A stretch of DNA of 64,000 nt, taken from positions 62,001 to 126,000 of IMG/VR virus record IMGVR_UViG_3300017917_001123. One strand, given 5' to 3'. A program made the position numbers and the translations under genes. Below are positions 1 to 7,498 of the stretch, one piece after another (position 1 is the stretch's first letter; the number at the start of each line of letters is the position of its first letter). Source of the stretch: a virus. Below the pieces are notes generated by a model that did not search any database, was not told the origin of the DNA, and was given only the letters and a program-made list of their open reading frames with translations.

Positions 1-1
1 G

Positions 2-433
2 AGTGATTTAACTAAAGCCGCAAAAATAGCATTCGCAAGTGAATTTGCTTTTTACTTAAAAGCACAGAACTTCCATTGGAACGTCGAAGGTCCATTGTTC
101 CTTCAGTTCCACGATTTATTTGGTAAAATTTACGGCGAAGTTTATGATAGTATCGACGCATTCGCTGAGCAAATTCGTGCCTTAGGTTCTTATGCTCCTG
201 CGGCATTTAGCAAGCTCAGTATGCTAAGTCAAATAGACGATGAAGCAGATGTTTTGCCAGCAGACCAAATGCTTCAAGAACTTCTTGCTGATAATGAAAA
301 AATGATTAAAATCCTAAAAATGGTTTTTGATCTTTCTGAACAACAAGGTACAAACGGTTTTAGTGATTTCATCGCCGGACGCATGGATGCTCATGCTAAA
401 CACGGCTGGATGTTACGTTCTTCACTAAAATGA
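2..433 (+). CDS. Dps/ferritin-like DNA-protection protein, 5'-truncated
   Basis: The reading frame is open from the window edge (frame 2), so the N-terminus lies outside. The visible part contains the Dps signature: an HWN motif followed 12 residues later by a second His, then an Asp and Glu in the DxxAE segment (IDAFAEQIRALG). Compared with E. coli Dps, the ligands equivalent to His51, His63, Asp78 and Glu82 are present, but the position equivalent to Asp67 is Gly. Dps proteins form 12-mers that oxidise iron with peroxide and can coat DNA; a phage copy could protect DNA against oxidative stress. The stop overlaps the next start (ATGA), implying translational coupling. Family assignment is firm; ferroxidase activity is inferred. 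Confidence 0.85.
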   Translation, partial: SDLTKAAKIAFASEFAFYLKAQNFHWNVEGPLFLQFHDLFGKIYGEVYDSIDAFAEQIRALGSYAPAAFSKLSMLSQIDDEADVLPADQMLQELLADNEKMIKILKMVFDLSEQQGTNGFSDFIAGRMDAHAKHGWMLRSSLK

Positions 434-624
434 AAATCAACCAACTACTAGAAAATTTCGCCGATGGTAAAAAGCCAGGCCGCAAAGGCTTGGCAAAACG
501 TTCTGGAGTAAACTGTAAAGCATCAGTTTCAACTCTACGCAAGGTAGCTAAAAATAGCTCAGGCGAAAAACAACGTATGGCACACTGGTGTGCTAATATG
601 AAATCTGGTAAATCTAAAAAATAA
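430..624 (+). CDS. Small basic conserved hypothetical protein
   Basis: A 64-residue protein starts at an ATG overlapping the Dps-like stop codon. It is rich in Lys and Arg (GRKGLAKRSGV segment, GKSKK tail) and has two Cys residues. The central Arg/Lys-rich block followed by an SSGEKQRMAHWC stretch resembles the end of small proteins seen in marine T4-like phages, but I know of no function. The basic composition would suit nucleic-acid binding (inference only). It is the last gene before the structured intergenic element at 625-731, so that element would form its 3' untranslated region. Confidence 0.7.
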   Translation: MKINQLLENFADGKKPGRKGLAKRSGVNCKASVSTLRKVAKNSSGEKQRMAHWCANMKSGKSKK

Positions 625-731
625 GTGCGACCCCAATTTGCCCTGACGAATGCCAATTCGTTGATGCCGTACGAAGAAAAGTGGAAAATTCGTACATCTA
701 GGATCCTCGGAAGCCACTTTAACAGTCGCAC
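625..731 (+). ncRNA. Candidate structured RNA with pseudoknot
   Basis: The 181-base gap after the basic protein gene begins with a compact element. GTGCGAC (625-631) pairs perfectly with GTCGCAC (725-731). Inside, ACGAAT (646-651) pairs with ATTCGT (656-661) around a GCCA loop, and GTACGAA (669-675) pairs with TTCGTAC (689-695). AAAGTGG in the 13-base loop of the latter (678-684) is perfectly complementary to CCACTTT (714-720), giving a 7-bp pseudoknot. It lies upstream of the next promoter, so it would be made by read-through from the Dps-side operon or from an unseen promoter. It fits neither a tRNA nor a hammerhead ribozyme. Identity unknown. Confidence 0.55.
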
Positions 732-751
732 AAAATATTTAACATCAAGAC

Positions 752-781
752 TTGACTTTTATCTTAGCAGTAAAGTATAAT
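752..781 (+). promoter_or_regulatory. Sigma70-type promoter for the DsbA-like gene
   Basis: TTGACT (752-757), an 18-base spacer and a perfect TATAAT (776-781). Transcription would start near 788, leaving a leader of about 18 bases that contains AGGAG (791-795) before the ATG at 806. Confidence 0.8.
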
Positions 782-805
782 TAAACACATAGGAGAACAA
801 CACAC

Positions 806-1108
806 ATGAGCAAAATTTTTGGCGCACCAGAACAAGCAAAAATTAAACAACTAATTTCAGAAGGCGTTACTGTACTTCAAGAGATCGAGGATCTTAATGA
901 AGGTCTCAACGATACTATTAAAGCAGTCGCAGAAGAGCTAGAAGTAAAACCGAGCATTATTAAAAAAGCAATTAAAATCGCACAAAAGGGCGACTGGGAA
1001 CGTGTATTCAATGAGTTCGATGATCTAGAAACTATTGTCGACATCAGCGGTCATGCTATTCGTCAAGACGACTACGATGCCCAAAACCCAAACCGTAGCG
1101 AGGACTAA
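806..1108 (+). CDS. dsbA: DsbA-like dsDNA-binding / late transcription auxiliary protein
   Basis: A 100-residue, mostly helical, acidic-tailed protein. The central segment (LNEGLNDTIKAVAEELEVKP, then IIKKAIKIAQKGDW) matches the pattern of T4 DsbA-type proteins in marine T4-like phages. T4 DsbA binds double-stranded DNA near late promoters and stimulates late transcription. It has its own strong sigma70 promoter and an AGGAG ribosome-binding site, and its TAA overlaps the ATG of the following membrane-protein gene. Family assignment is by remembered sequence pattern, not by a search; a role in late transcription is inferred from the family. Confidence 0.7.
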   Translation: MSKIFGAPEQAKIKQLISEGVTVLQEIEDLNEGLNDTIKAVAEELEVKPSIIKKAIKIAQKGDWERVFNEFDDLETIVDISGHAIRQDDYDAQNPNRSED

Positions 1109-1407
1109 TGGATCATATTAGTAATGTCATTGTTGACATTTATAAGTGGGCGGAGAGGGACTATCGCGAATGGCCTTTTAGGTTTGTTATCGAAGTCCTT
1201 GCCTGGGCTATTAGCATTGGCTGTAGTATTACTATGGCCTTTACTGTGCCTACTCCTCCTCTACTTATTCTATATCCCATCTGGATCTTAGGATGTGCGA
1301 TGTACGGTTGGGCCGCGTGGACTCGCGGTAGTTTTGGAATGGTAGCTAACTATATTCTGCTAACCACAATAGATACTATTGGGTTAGTGAACATGTTAGT
1401 TAAATAA
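1108..1407 (+). CDS. Small membrane protein of unknown function
   Basis: A 99-residue protein with an amphipathic N-terminus (DIYKWAERDYREWPFRF), then about three hydrophobic stretches: roughly residues 27-45 (VIEVLAWAISIGCSITMAF), 50-70 (PPLLILYPIWILGCAMYGW) and 77-98. This predicts a phage inner-membrane protein. It starts at an ATG overlapping the DsbA-like stop codon and is the last gene before the gp43 leader. I know similar unannotated proteins in cyanophage-type genomes but no function. It could act on host membrane physiology; nothing in the sequence specifies how. Confidence 0.7.
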   Translation: MDHISNVIVDIYKWAERDYREWPFRFVIEVLAWAISIGCSITMAFTVPTPPLLILYPIWILGCAMYGWAAWTRGSFGMVANYILLTTIDTIGLVNMLVK

Positions 1408-1420
1408 TAACGAGAAAGGT

Positions 1421-1474
1421 TTAGCGAGCCATAAGTCGCTGTTTAGAAGGTTAGCCGGCCATAAGCGGTAGGAG
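1421..1474 (+). promoter_or_regulatory. Tandem identical-loop hairpins in the gp43 leader (candidate translational operator)
   Basis: Hairpin 1 pairs AGCGA (1423-1427) with TCGCT (1436-1440). Hairpin 2 pairs GCCG (1454-1457) with CGGT (1466-1469), including one G-U pair. Both display exactly the loop GCCATAAG (1428-1435 and 1458-1465), while their stem bases differ yet still pair. Hairpin 2 abuts the ribosome-binding site AGGAG (1470-1474), five bases before the gp43 ATG. T4 and RB69 gp43 are known to repress their own translation by binding a leader hairpin that covers the ribosome-binding site; the same role is inferred here. Confidence 0.65.
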
Positions 1475-1479
1475 AAAAA

Positions 1480-4149
1480 ATGAGTTACATCGATGCCATC
1501 TGGGATCGTGACAACGACGTTGTACGTGTCGCTGAACGTGATCCTAAAAAGGGTAGAATCTTCGTAGATTATCCAGCCCGTTATCAATTTTATTACCCCG
1601 ACAATAAAGGAAAGTACAAATCCATTTACGGGGAAAGTCTATCAAAAGTCACTTGTAAAACATTCAAAGACTTTATCAAAGAACAAAAAATCCACTCAAG
1701 TCACAAGCTATACGAAAGCGACATTAACGCTGTGTTTCGTGTGCTTGAAGAAAACTATCTAGGAAAAGATGCTCCGAAACTAAATGTAGCATTTTTCGAT
1801 ATTGAGGTGGACTTCGATCCAGAACGCGGTTACGCATCTCCAGACGATGCGTTCATGCCAATTACTGCGATTGCTGTTCACCTACAATGGTTAGATACAC
1901 TGGTCTGTCTTGCTATTCCTCCAAAGACACTTACAATGGAGCAGGCACAAGAGTTAGTTAAAGATTTTCCTAACACACATCTCTTTGAAAGCGAAGCAGA
2001 GATGCTCGACACTTTCTTAAAGCTAATCGAAGACGCAGATATTCTTAGCGGTTGGAACTCGGAAGGTTTCGATATTCCGTACACCGTTAACCGGGTTACT
2101 AAAGCCTTAAGCAAAGAAGACACACGCAGATTCTGTTTGTTTAATCAATTTCCAAAGAAACGTGAGTACGAAAAATATGGGAAACAAGCTGTTACCTATG
2201 ATCTTGTTGGTCGTGTTCATTTGGACAGTCTCGAGCTGTACCGCAAATACACATACGAAGAACGACACACATATCGACTGGATGCTATTGGAGAGATGGA
2301 AGTAGGCGAAACTAAAACAGTCTACGAAGGCACACTTGACCAACTATACAACAATGACTTTAAAAAGTTTATTGAATATAACAGACAAGACTGTGCGCTA
2401 CTCGATAAACTAGATAAGAAACTAAAATTCATTGACCTAGCAAACGCTATTGCTCATGAAAACACAGTTCTGCTACAAACTACAATGGGTGCTGTAGCAG
2501 TTACTGAACAGGCTATTATCAACGAGGCACATCACCGTGGTATGATTGTTCCAAGTCGTACACGCAAAGACGAGCTTGGCGATACACAGGCCGCAGGTGC
2601 TTATGTTGCTTATCCAAAGAAAGGTCTTCATGACTGGATTGGATCTGTTGATATTAACTCTCTTTATCCGTCTGCGATTCGTGCCTTAAACATGGGACCA
2701 GAGACTATTGTTGGGCAGTTACGTCAAGATTACACCCAAGCAGAAATCGAAGCAAAAATGGCAAAAGGTAATTCTTTTGCGGCGGCTTGGGAAGGCAAAT
2801 TCGGTTCAAACGAATATGAGTTTGTTATGTCGCAAGACAAAGCCAACGACATTGTTGTCGAATGGGAAACTGGCGAAGAAGACATCTTGTCCGGTGCTCA
2901 GATCTATGACTTAATCTTTAATAGTAATCAACCATGGATGCTTTCAGCCAATGGTACAATCTTTACTTACGAAACAGAAGGTATTATTCCAGGCTTGCTC
3001 AAGCGTTGGTATGCTGAACGTAAGGACATGCAGAAAAAACTCAAAGAAGCAATTGACGCAGGTAATAAGATTGAAGAGGAATACTGGGACAAACGTCAGT
3101 TAGTTAAGAAGATTAACTTGAACAGTTTGTACGGTGCTATTCTTAACGCTGGTTGTAGATTCTTCGATAAAAGAATTGGGCAGTCTACTACGCTAGTAGG
3201 TCGTCAAATCTCCAAACACATGGCAAGTAAAATCAACGAAATTATTACAGGCGAATATGATTATCGTGGACGCTCTGTAATTTATGGAGATACTGACTCG
3301 TGTTACTTCTCTGCTTACAGTACACTAAAGAACGATATTGACAAAGGACGTTTGCCTTGGGATAAAGACGTTGCCATCCAACTGTACAACCAGATTGCTG
3401 ATGAAGTAAACGGCACATTCCCACAGTTTATGTTGGATGCGTTCCACTGTCCAAAGAGTCGCGGTGAAGTTATCAAAGCAGGTCGCGAAATTGTTGCGTC
3501 TAAAGGTTTGTTTATTACTAAGAAACGTTATGCTGTTCTTTATTACGATAAAGACGGAAAACGCTACGACACAGATGATAAGCCAGGCAAGATCAAGGCT
3601 ATGGGTCTAGACCTTAAGCGTTCAGATACTCCAGAATTTATGCAGAAGTTCTTGGAAGAAATCTTAACACGAGTCCTAAACGGCGCAGAAGAGCAAGAAG
3701 TGTTAGATCGTATTAGCGAATTCCGCACAGAGTTTAAAGCTCGCCCAGGCTGGGAAAAGGGTTCGCCTAAACGTGCTAACAACATTACAGAGTATGCGGC
3801 TAAGGAAAAGAAACAGGGCAAGGCTAATATGCCAGGTCACGTTCGAGCAAGCCTTAATTGGAATACTCTAAAACAACTTAACGGAGACAAATACTCAATG
3901 GGTATTGTTGACGGTATGAAAGTAATTGTTTGTAAGTTAAAAGATAATCCACTAGGTTATACCTCAGTCGCTTATCCGGTAGACGAACTAAGATTGCCTA
4001 AATGGTTCCAGGAATTACCTTTTGATCATGGCGAGATGGAAGCTACAATCATTAATAATAAACTGGAAAACCTAATCGGTGTGTTGGAATGGGACTTAGA
4101 CTCTACAACACAAAATAATACCTTTGGTAATTTGTTCACATTTGAATAA
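1480..4149 (+). CDS. 43: Family B DNA polymerase gp43
   Basis: The 889-residue replicative polymerase carries a complete 3'-5' exonuclease: FFDIEVDFD (Exo I, Asp107 and Glu109), GWNSEGFDIPY (Exo II) and YNRQDCALLDKL (Exo III). The polymerase motifs are DINSLYPSAIR (motif A, Asp391), KKINLNSLYGA (motif B) and YGDTDS (motif C, Asp604 and Asp606), so it should be active and proofreading. The protein ends in QNNTFGNLFTFE (878-889), matching the hydrophobic C-terminal tail by which T4-type gp43 binds the sliding clamp. The start follows AGGAG with ideal spacing and two operator-like hairpins. The clamp gene follows directly. Confidence 0.97.
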   Translation: MSYIDAIWDRDNDVVRVAERDPKKGRIFVDYPARYQFYYPDNKGKYKSIYGESLSKVTCKTFKDFIKEQKIHSSHKLYESDINAVFRVLEENYLGKDAPKLNVAFFDIEVDFDPERGYASPDDAFMPITAIAVHLQWLDTLVCLAIPPKTLTMEQAQELVKDFPNTHLFESEAEMLDTFLKLIEDADILSGWNSEGFDIPYTVNRVTKALSKEDTRRFCLFNQFPKKREYEKYGKQAVTYDLVGRVHLDSLELYRKYTYEERHTYRLDAIGEMEVGETKTVYEGTLDQLYNNDFKKFIEYNRQDCALLDKLDKKLKFIDLANAIAHENTVLLQTTMGAVAVTEQAIINEAHHRGMIVPSRTRKDELGDTQAAGAYVAYPKKGLHDWIGSVDINSLYPSAIRALNMGPETIVGQLRQDYTQAEIEAKMAKGNSFAAAWEGKFGSNEYEFVMSQDKANDIVVEWETGEEDILSGAQIYDLIFNSNQPWMLSANGTIFTYETEGIIPGLLKRWYAERKDMQKKLKEAIDAGNKIEEEYWDKRQLVKKINLNSLYGAILNAGCRFFDKRIGQSTTLVGRQISKHMASKINEIITGEYDYRGRSVIYGDTDSCYFSAYSTLKNDIDKGRLPWDKDVAIQLYNQIADEVNGTFPQFMLDAFHCPKSRGEVIKAGREIVASKGLFITKKRYAVLYYDKDGKRYDTDDKPGKIKAMGLDLKRSDTPEFMQKFLEEILTRVLNGAEEQEVLDRISEFRTEFKARPGWEKGSPKRANNITEYAAKEKKQGKANMPGHVRASLNWNTLKQLNGDKYSMGIVDGMKVIVCKLKDNPLGYTSVAYPVDELRLPKWFQELPFDHGEMEATIINNKLENLIGVLEWDLDSTTQNNTFGNLFTFE

Positions 4150-4154
4150 TTTTG

Positions 4155-4183
4155 TTGACATTGACCAATTTTCTAAATATAAT
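4155..4183 (+). promoter_or_regulatory. Perfect-consensus sigma70 promoter for gp45
   Basis: TTGACA (4155-4160), 17-base spacer, TATAAT (4178-4183): a full consensus match lying just after the gp43 stop codon. It also contains CTAAATA (4173-4179), similar to the T4 late box, so dual use is conceivable. The clamp ribosome-binding site AGGAG follows before the ATG at 4208. Confidence 0.88.
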
Positions 4184-4207
4184 GTAACATACAGGAGAAT
4201 AATAAAA

Positions 4208-4942
4208 ATGAAAGACATCCTTCAAGATATCGTAAGTCATACACATAATCTAGGCTTCCTTAACATTGTTAAGATCACAGGCGCAGAAGACAAAACAGTT
4301 ATTGACTCAATGGCAGACGACCGCTCTGTAATTCTACAAGCAGAAACTGCTAATCCGTATCCAGACATGATTGGCGTGTTTGGTATGCCACAACTTAACA
4401 AACTAAAGATTCATCTAGATTGTCCCGAATATAAAGAGGACGCAAAGATCGATGTTGTTAAAGCAGATCGAAACGGTGTTACTCTTCCGGTAGGCCTTCA
4501 CTTTGAAAATAAGAAAGGCGACTTCAAGAACGACTATCGCTTTATGAACACAGAAATTATCAACGAAAAGTTGAAGACTGTTAAGTTCAAAGGTGTCAAT
4601 TGGGATGTTGAGATTGTTCCTAGCGTTGCCGCAGTTCAGCGTTTTAACTTCCAAGCAAGTGCTAACTCCGAACATACTACATTTATTGCCAAGACCGACG
4701 GCGATAAGCTAAAGTTCTATTTTGGTGACGCAAGTACACACGCAGGTGAGTTTGTTTTTGCTGAAGGCATTACAGGTAAGATTACAACTAACCTAGCATG
4801 GCCTGTTTCACAAGTTCTAGCAATTCTAAAGATTGCTGATGTAAACAATACTAAGATGAGCTTTAGTAACGCAGGTGCTCTTCAAATTGAGTTAGACAGT
4901 GGTCTAGCAAAATACAAGTACATTGTTCCAGCACAAGCATGA
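4208..4942 (+). CDS. 45: Sliding clamp gp45
   Basis: A 244-residue processivity clamp that tethers gp43 to DNA and, in T4, also activates late transcription through gp55 and gp33. The sequence shows the T4/marine-phage clamp pattern of alternating strands (SVILQAET, KLKIHLDCPEY, AAVQRFNFQASANSEHTTF, a C-terminal KYKYIVPAQA). I chose the ATG at 4208 (MKDILQDIVS) with AGGAG upstream; an in-frame ATG at 4124 lies inside the gp43 gene and upstream of the promoter, so it cannot be used on the main transcript. The stop overlaps the next start (ATGA). Confidence 0.92.
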   Translation: MKDILQDIVSHTHNLGFLNIVKITGAEDKTVIDSMADDRSVILQAETANPYPDMIGVFGMPQLNKLKIHLDCPEYKEDAKIDVVKADRNGVTLPVGLHFENKKGDFKNDYRFMNTEIINEKLKTVKFKGVNWDVEIVPSVAAVQRFNFQASANSEHTTFIAKTDGDKLKFYFGDASTHAGEFVFAEGITGKITTNLAWPVSQVLAILKIADVNNTKMSFSNAGALQIELDSGLAKYKYIVPAQA

Positions 4943-5319
4943 TAAAAGGCATTACACAATCAGGCAGATATACTGTGGTTAGTGGCGGTACTGCCTCTAA
5001 CCCGTATATTAGCCCAGGAGCAACTGGAGCAGGAATGGTTCGTTGGAATCCCAACATGAGCCAATTAGAAGTAAACGACGGCAATAATTGGCAGTCAATT
5101 GCAATGAGCTTTGCTAGCGTTGGATTAACTTCAGAAGCAGAGAGCATTTTAGATTGGGCAAGAAATAAAATGCGTGAAGAATTTGAAATGAAGGCTCTTG
5201 CCGAACAACATCCTGCTGTCAAGATTGCTCTAGAAAACCTAAATAAAGCACAAGAACAACTTAAGGCAACAGTAATATTAAGCAAGGATTATCAATCGAA
5301 TGAAGAAACCACCACTTAA
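4939..5319 (+). CDS. Hypothetical protein with virion-like N-terminal motif and helical C-terminus
   Basis: A 126-residue protein whose ATG overlaps the gp45 stop. Residues about 20-55 (PYISPGATGAGMVRWNPN, then LEVNDGNNWQSI) resemble the short motif found in phage tail-fibre and head-fibre proteins that reads xxGMxRxNxxxxxxEVxDGxxW. The second half (about 65-115) is a charged helix, probably a coiled coil. The end overlaps the DpdA-like gene by 20 bases. Its place between clamp and DNA-modification genes is unusual for a structural motif. Function unknown; it could be an adaptor or a small virion protein. Confidence 0.7.
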   Translation: MIKGITQSGRYTVVSGGTASNPYISPGATGAGMVRWNPNMSQLEVNDGNNWQSIAMSFASVGLTSEAESILDWARNKMREEFEMKALAEQHPAVKIALENLNKAQEQLKATVILSKDYQSNEETTT

Positions 5320-6919
5320 CTTAACACCTCTACAGAAAGACTATGCTGTCTATTTGCCGGCTATTAGTTCTTTCTACGAGAACTATATCTCTAAGCAAAG
5401 ACTTGGGGAGTTTATTTCTACTGATCGTATCCCTAAAGGATTTGATCGCGGTATCGAAGGCATGAACTTCTTAAACGAAGAACAAGGATATTTTACATAT
5501 CGTTATGCTTTGTATTCCGCAGGTCACGCACAACTGGATCTGGAAAAAGCAATAGATCAAGAGTCTATGATTCAACAACGACAAAGAAATAGTACAGTTA
5601 TTGTCGGCGACTCCGGTGGATACCAGATTGGTAAAGGTGTTCTTAAGTTTGATTGGCTAAACTTTGAAGGTGCCGAAGCTAATAAGACTCGTCAAAAGAT
5701 TCTCGAGTGGTTGGAAATGACTGCTGATTGGTCAATGATGCTAGACGTTCCAACTTGGGCCTGTGACCACATTCATAGTCCAAAGACTGGATTAAAAACA
5801 TTTGAAGACTGTCTAGACAAGACACGTTTCAATAACGATTACTTCCTTAAGAATCGTTTAGGCCAAACAAAGTGGCTTAACGTTCTACAGGGTAGTGACT
5901 GGGATACTGCTGAAAAGTGGTATCAAGGCGTAAAAGAATTCAGCGACCCGAATGGTCCATACAAAGGCCGCGAAGCCGAAGGGTGGGCGTTTGGTGGCGC
6001 TAACATGTGTAAAATGGATATTACTCTAAAGCGATTAATGACGCTTAGAGAAGATGGTTTGCTGAAAGGCAAAAACTGGATCCACTTCCTGGGTACAGCA
6101 CAGTTAGATTGGTCATGCTATCTAACACTTATTCAACGTCAAATTAGGAAGCACATTAATGAAGAAATTACCATCTCTTTTGATTGCGCCTCACCGTTTA
6201 TCGCAACAGCGCACGGACTCGTCTACACAAATGCCCAACACACCAACAAACGTTGGTCGGTTATTATGGACAAAGCACCAGATAACAAAGCACTTGCAGG
6301 AGCAGATATCCCGTTCCCATTCGAGTCAGAGTTCGGTCGCAGACTAACAATGGGCGATATTGCCTATTACGATCTAGGTGTTAGAAAGTCTGATGCTGAA
6401 TTAAATGGTGCTAAGTTTGATCACTTGAATCCAGATCACTATCATGTTGTTCCTAAAATTAACAAGCTAGGTAAGATTCCCAATAAAACAAGTTGGGATA
6501 GTTTTAGCTATGCTTTAATGATGGGTCATAACGTTGAATGCCATATTGTTGCTGTACAACGTGCCCAACAATTAATGGATATCGAATGTGCTAGATTTAA
6601 ACCAGACTGGCGTCATTGGGGTATCGAAGGTAAGAAAGAAAAAGAATTTAGCGACTGGGTTCCACGCAGAATTCTATACTTTGCTACATTTGTTGAAGAG
6701 TTATTCAATACCAAAACAAAAGCAGAAGCATTTGACTTAATTGAATCTGCTTTACCACTTCTTCGTAGTTTAGAAGGTGCTCGACTACAAGGTGGTCCTG
6801 CTCAAAATACATTTGGTAGTTTGTTTGAGGTCGAAGAAGTTCGTCAAGAAGAAATTGATTTCGCAAGTCCAGATGATGACGAACTAAGAGCACTCGAAGA
6901 AGAACTAAAAGATCAGTAA
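5300..6919 (+). CDS. dpdA: DpdA-like DNA guanine transglycosylase (TGT fold) with clamp-binding-like motif
   Basis: A 539-residue TGT-superfamily protein. DSGGYQ (Asp104) matches the general-acid motif of tRNA-guanine transglycosylases, MMLDVPTW the substrate pocket region, WAFGGANM the second pocket loop and SFDCASPF (Asp295) the nucleophile motif FDCxxP. The CxCxxC zinc site of tRNA enzymes is absent. Phage DpdA enzymes replace guanine in DNA with 7-deazaguanines and so block restriction; FolE, QueD-like and QueE genes downstream support this. A C-terminal extension holds QNTFGSLFEVE (502-512), nearly identical to the gp43 C-terminal clamp-binding tail, followed by an acidic end. A tRNA-modifying role is less likely. 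Its TAA overlaps the oxygenase ATG. Confidence 0.85.
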   Translation: MKKPPLNLTPLQKDYAVYLPAISSFYENYISKQRLGEFISTDRIPKGFDRGIEGMNFLNEEQGYFTYRYALYSAGHAQLDLEKAIDQESMIQQRQRNSTVIVGDSGGYQIGKGVLKFDWLNFEGAEANKTRQKILEWLEMTADWSMMLDVPTWACDHIHSPKTGLKTFEDCLDKTRFNNDYFLKNRLGQTKWLNVLQGSDWDTAEKWYQGVKEFSDPNGPYKGREAEGWAFGGANMCKMDITLKRLMTLREDGLLKGKNWIHFLGTAQLDWSCYLTLIQRQIRKHINEEITISFDCASPFIATAHGLVYTNAQHTNKRWSVIMDKAPDNKALAGADIPFPFESEFGRRLTMGDIAYYDLGVRKSDAELNGAKFDHLNPDHYHVVPKINKLGKIPNKTSWDSFSYALMMGHNVECHIVAVQRAQQLMDIECARFKPDWRHWGIEGKKEKEFSDWVPRRILYFATFVEELFNTKTKAEAFDLIESALPLLRSLEGARLQGGPAQNTFGSLFEVEEVRQEEIDFASPDDDELRALEEELKDQ

Positions 6920-7497
6920 TGAACTTTATAGCAGAATACCAATTGAGCGACACAACTGTTTGTGACGCTCTTTTGGAACTTTTTAAACAAGCACATCAAC
7001 AAGGTTTTACCAAACCTGGTATAGTTGGGTTTGGAACAAAAGAAACTCCAGAAGTAAAGCGTAGCACAGATCTTTACTTGCCAGACGCTGACAGTTTGGG
7101 CTCTCCTGCTAATTTTCGTTTTCCGGAATATAACAACGATTTAACCAAATTCATTGACAATTATTGTATAGAGCGTAAAATATATAACTACTGCGGAAAA
7201 TTTGAAATGCGCTATGCGCCACAAATACAATGGTACAAACCAGAGGAAGGTTTTTATCAGTGGCATATAGATGGAGGTCAAGAACTTTGCGAAAGAGCTT
7301 TAGTTTTTTTAACTTATCTGAATGATGTTGAAGACGGTGGAACTGAATTCTTAAATCAAAACTTAACTGTTAAAGCAGTTAAGGGTAAGACAATTATTTT
7401 TCCAACTGGACTTACACATATACATCGCGGACAAGTTTCAAAAACTCAAGACAAATATATTTTAACTGGCTGGCTTTATTGGGATAACACAAAGTAA
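6919..7497 (+). CDS. 2-oxoglutarate/Fe(II) dioxygenase, prolyl-4-hydroxylase-like
   Basis: A 192-residue protein with the double-stranded beta-helix dioxygenase pattern: WHIDGG provides His116 and Asp118, FPTGLTHIH provides the distal His (167 or 169), and the VSKTQDKYILTGWL strand supplies the basic 2-oxoglutarate contact (Lys179). Such enzymes hydroxylate proteins, nucleobases or small molecules. The start codon overlaps the DpdA-like stop (TAATG), so the two are co-translated. That suggests, without proof, further oxidation of the inserted base or of a protein partner. A virion or host protein substrate is an equal alternative. Confidence 0.85.
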   Translation: MNFIAEYQLSDTTVCDALLELFKQAHQQGFTKPGIVGFGTKETPEVKRSTDLYLPDADSLGSPANFRFPEYNNDLTKFIDNYCIERKIYNYCGKFEMRYAPQIQWYKPEEGFYQWHIDGGQELCERALVFLTYLNDVEDGGTEFLNQNLTVKAVKGKTIIFPTGLTHIHRGQVSKTQDKYILTGWLYWDNTK

Positions 7498-7498
7498 T

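Noticed and set aside
643-649. Hammerhead-ribozyme core sequence CTGACGA inside the structured element.
   Set aside because: The bases after it do not form the required stem II followed by GAAA, and the GACGA bases are better used in the ACGAAT/ATTCGT hairpin.
625-734. tRNA or tRNA-like reading of the element, suggested by its 7-bp closing stem.
   Set aside because: No T-loop, no anticodon arm of 5 bp with a 7-base loop, and no CCA; the inner pairing is incompatible with a cloverleaf.
4124-4207. Longer N-terminus for gp45 starting at ATG 4124.
   Set aside because: It overlaps the gp43 end and the perfect promoter at 4155-4183; the ATG at 4208 has AGGAG and gives the expected clamp N-terminus.
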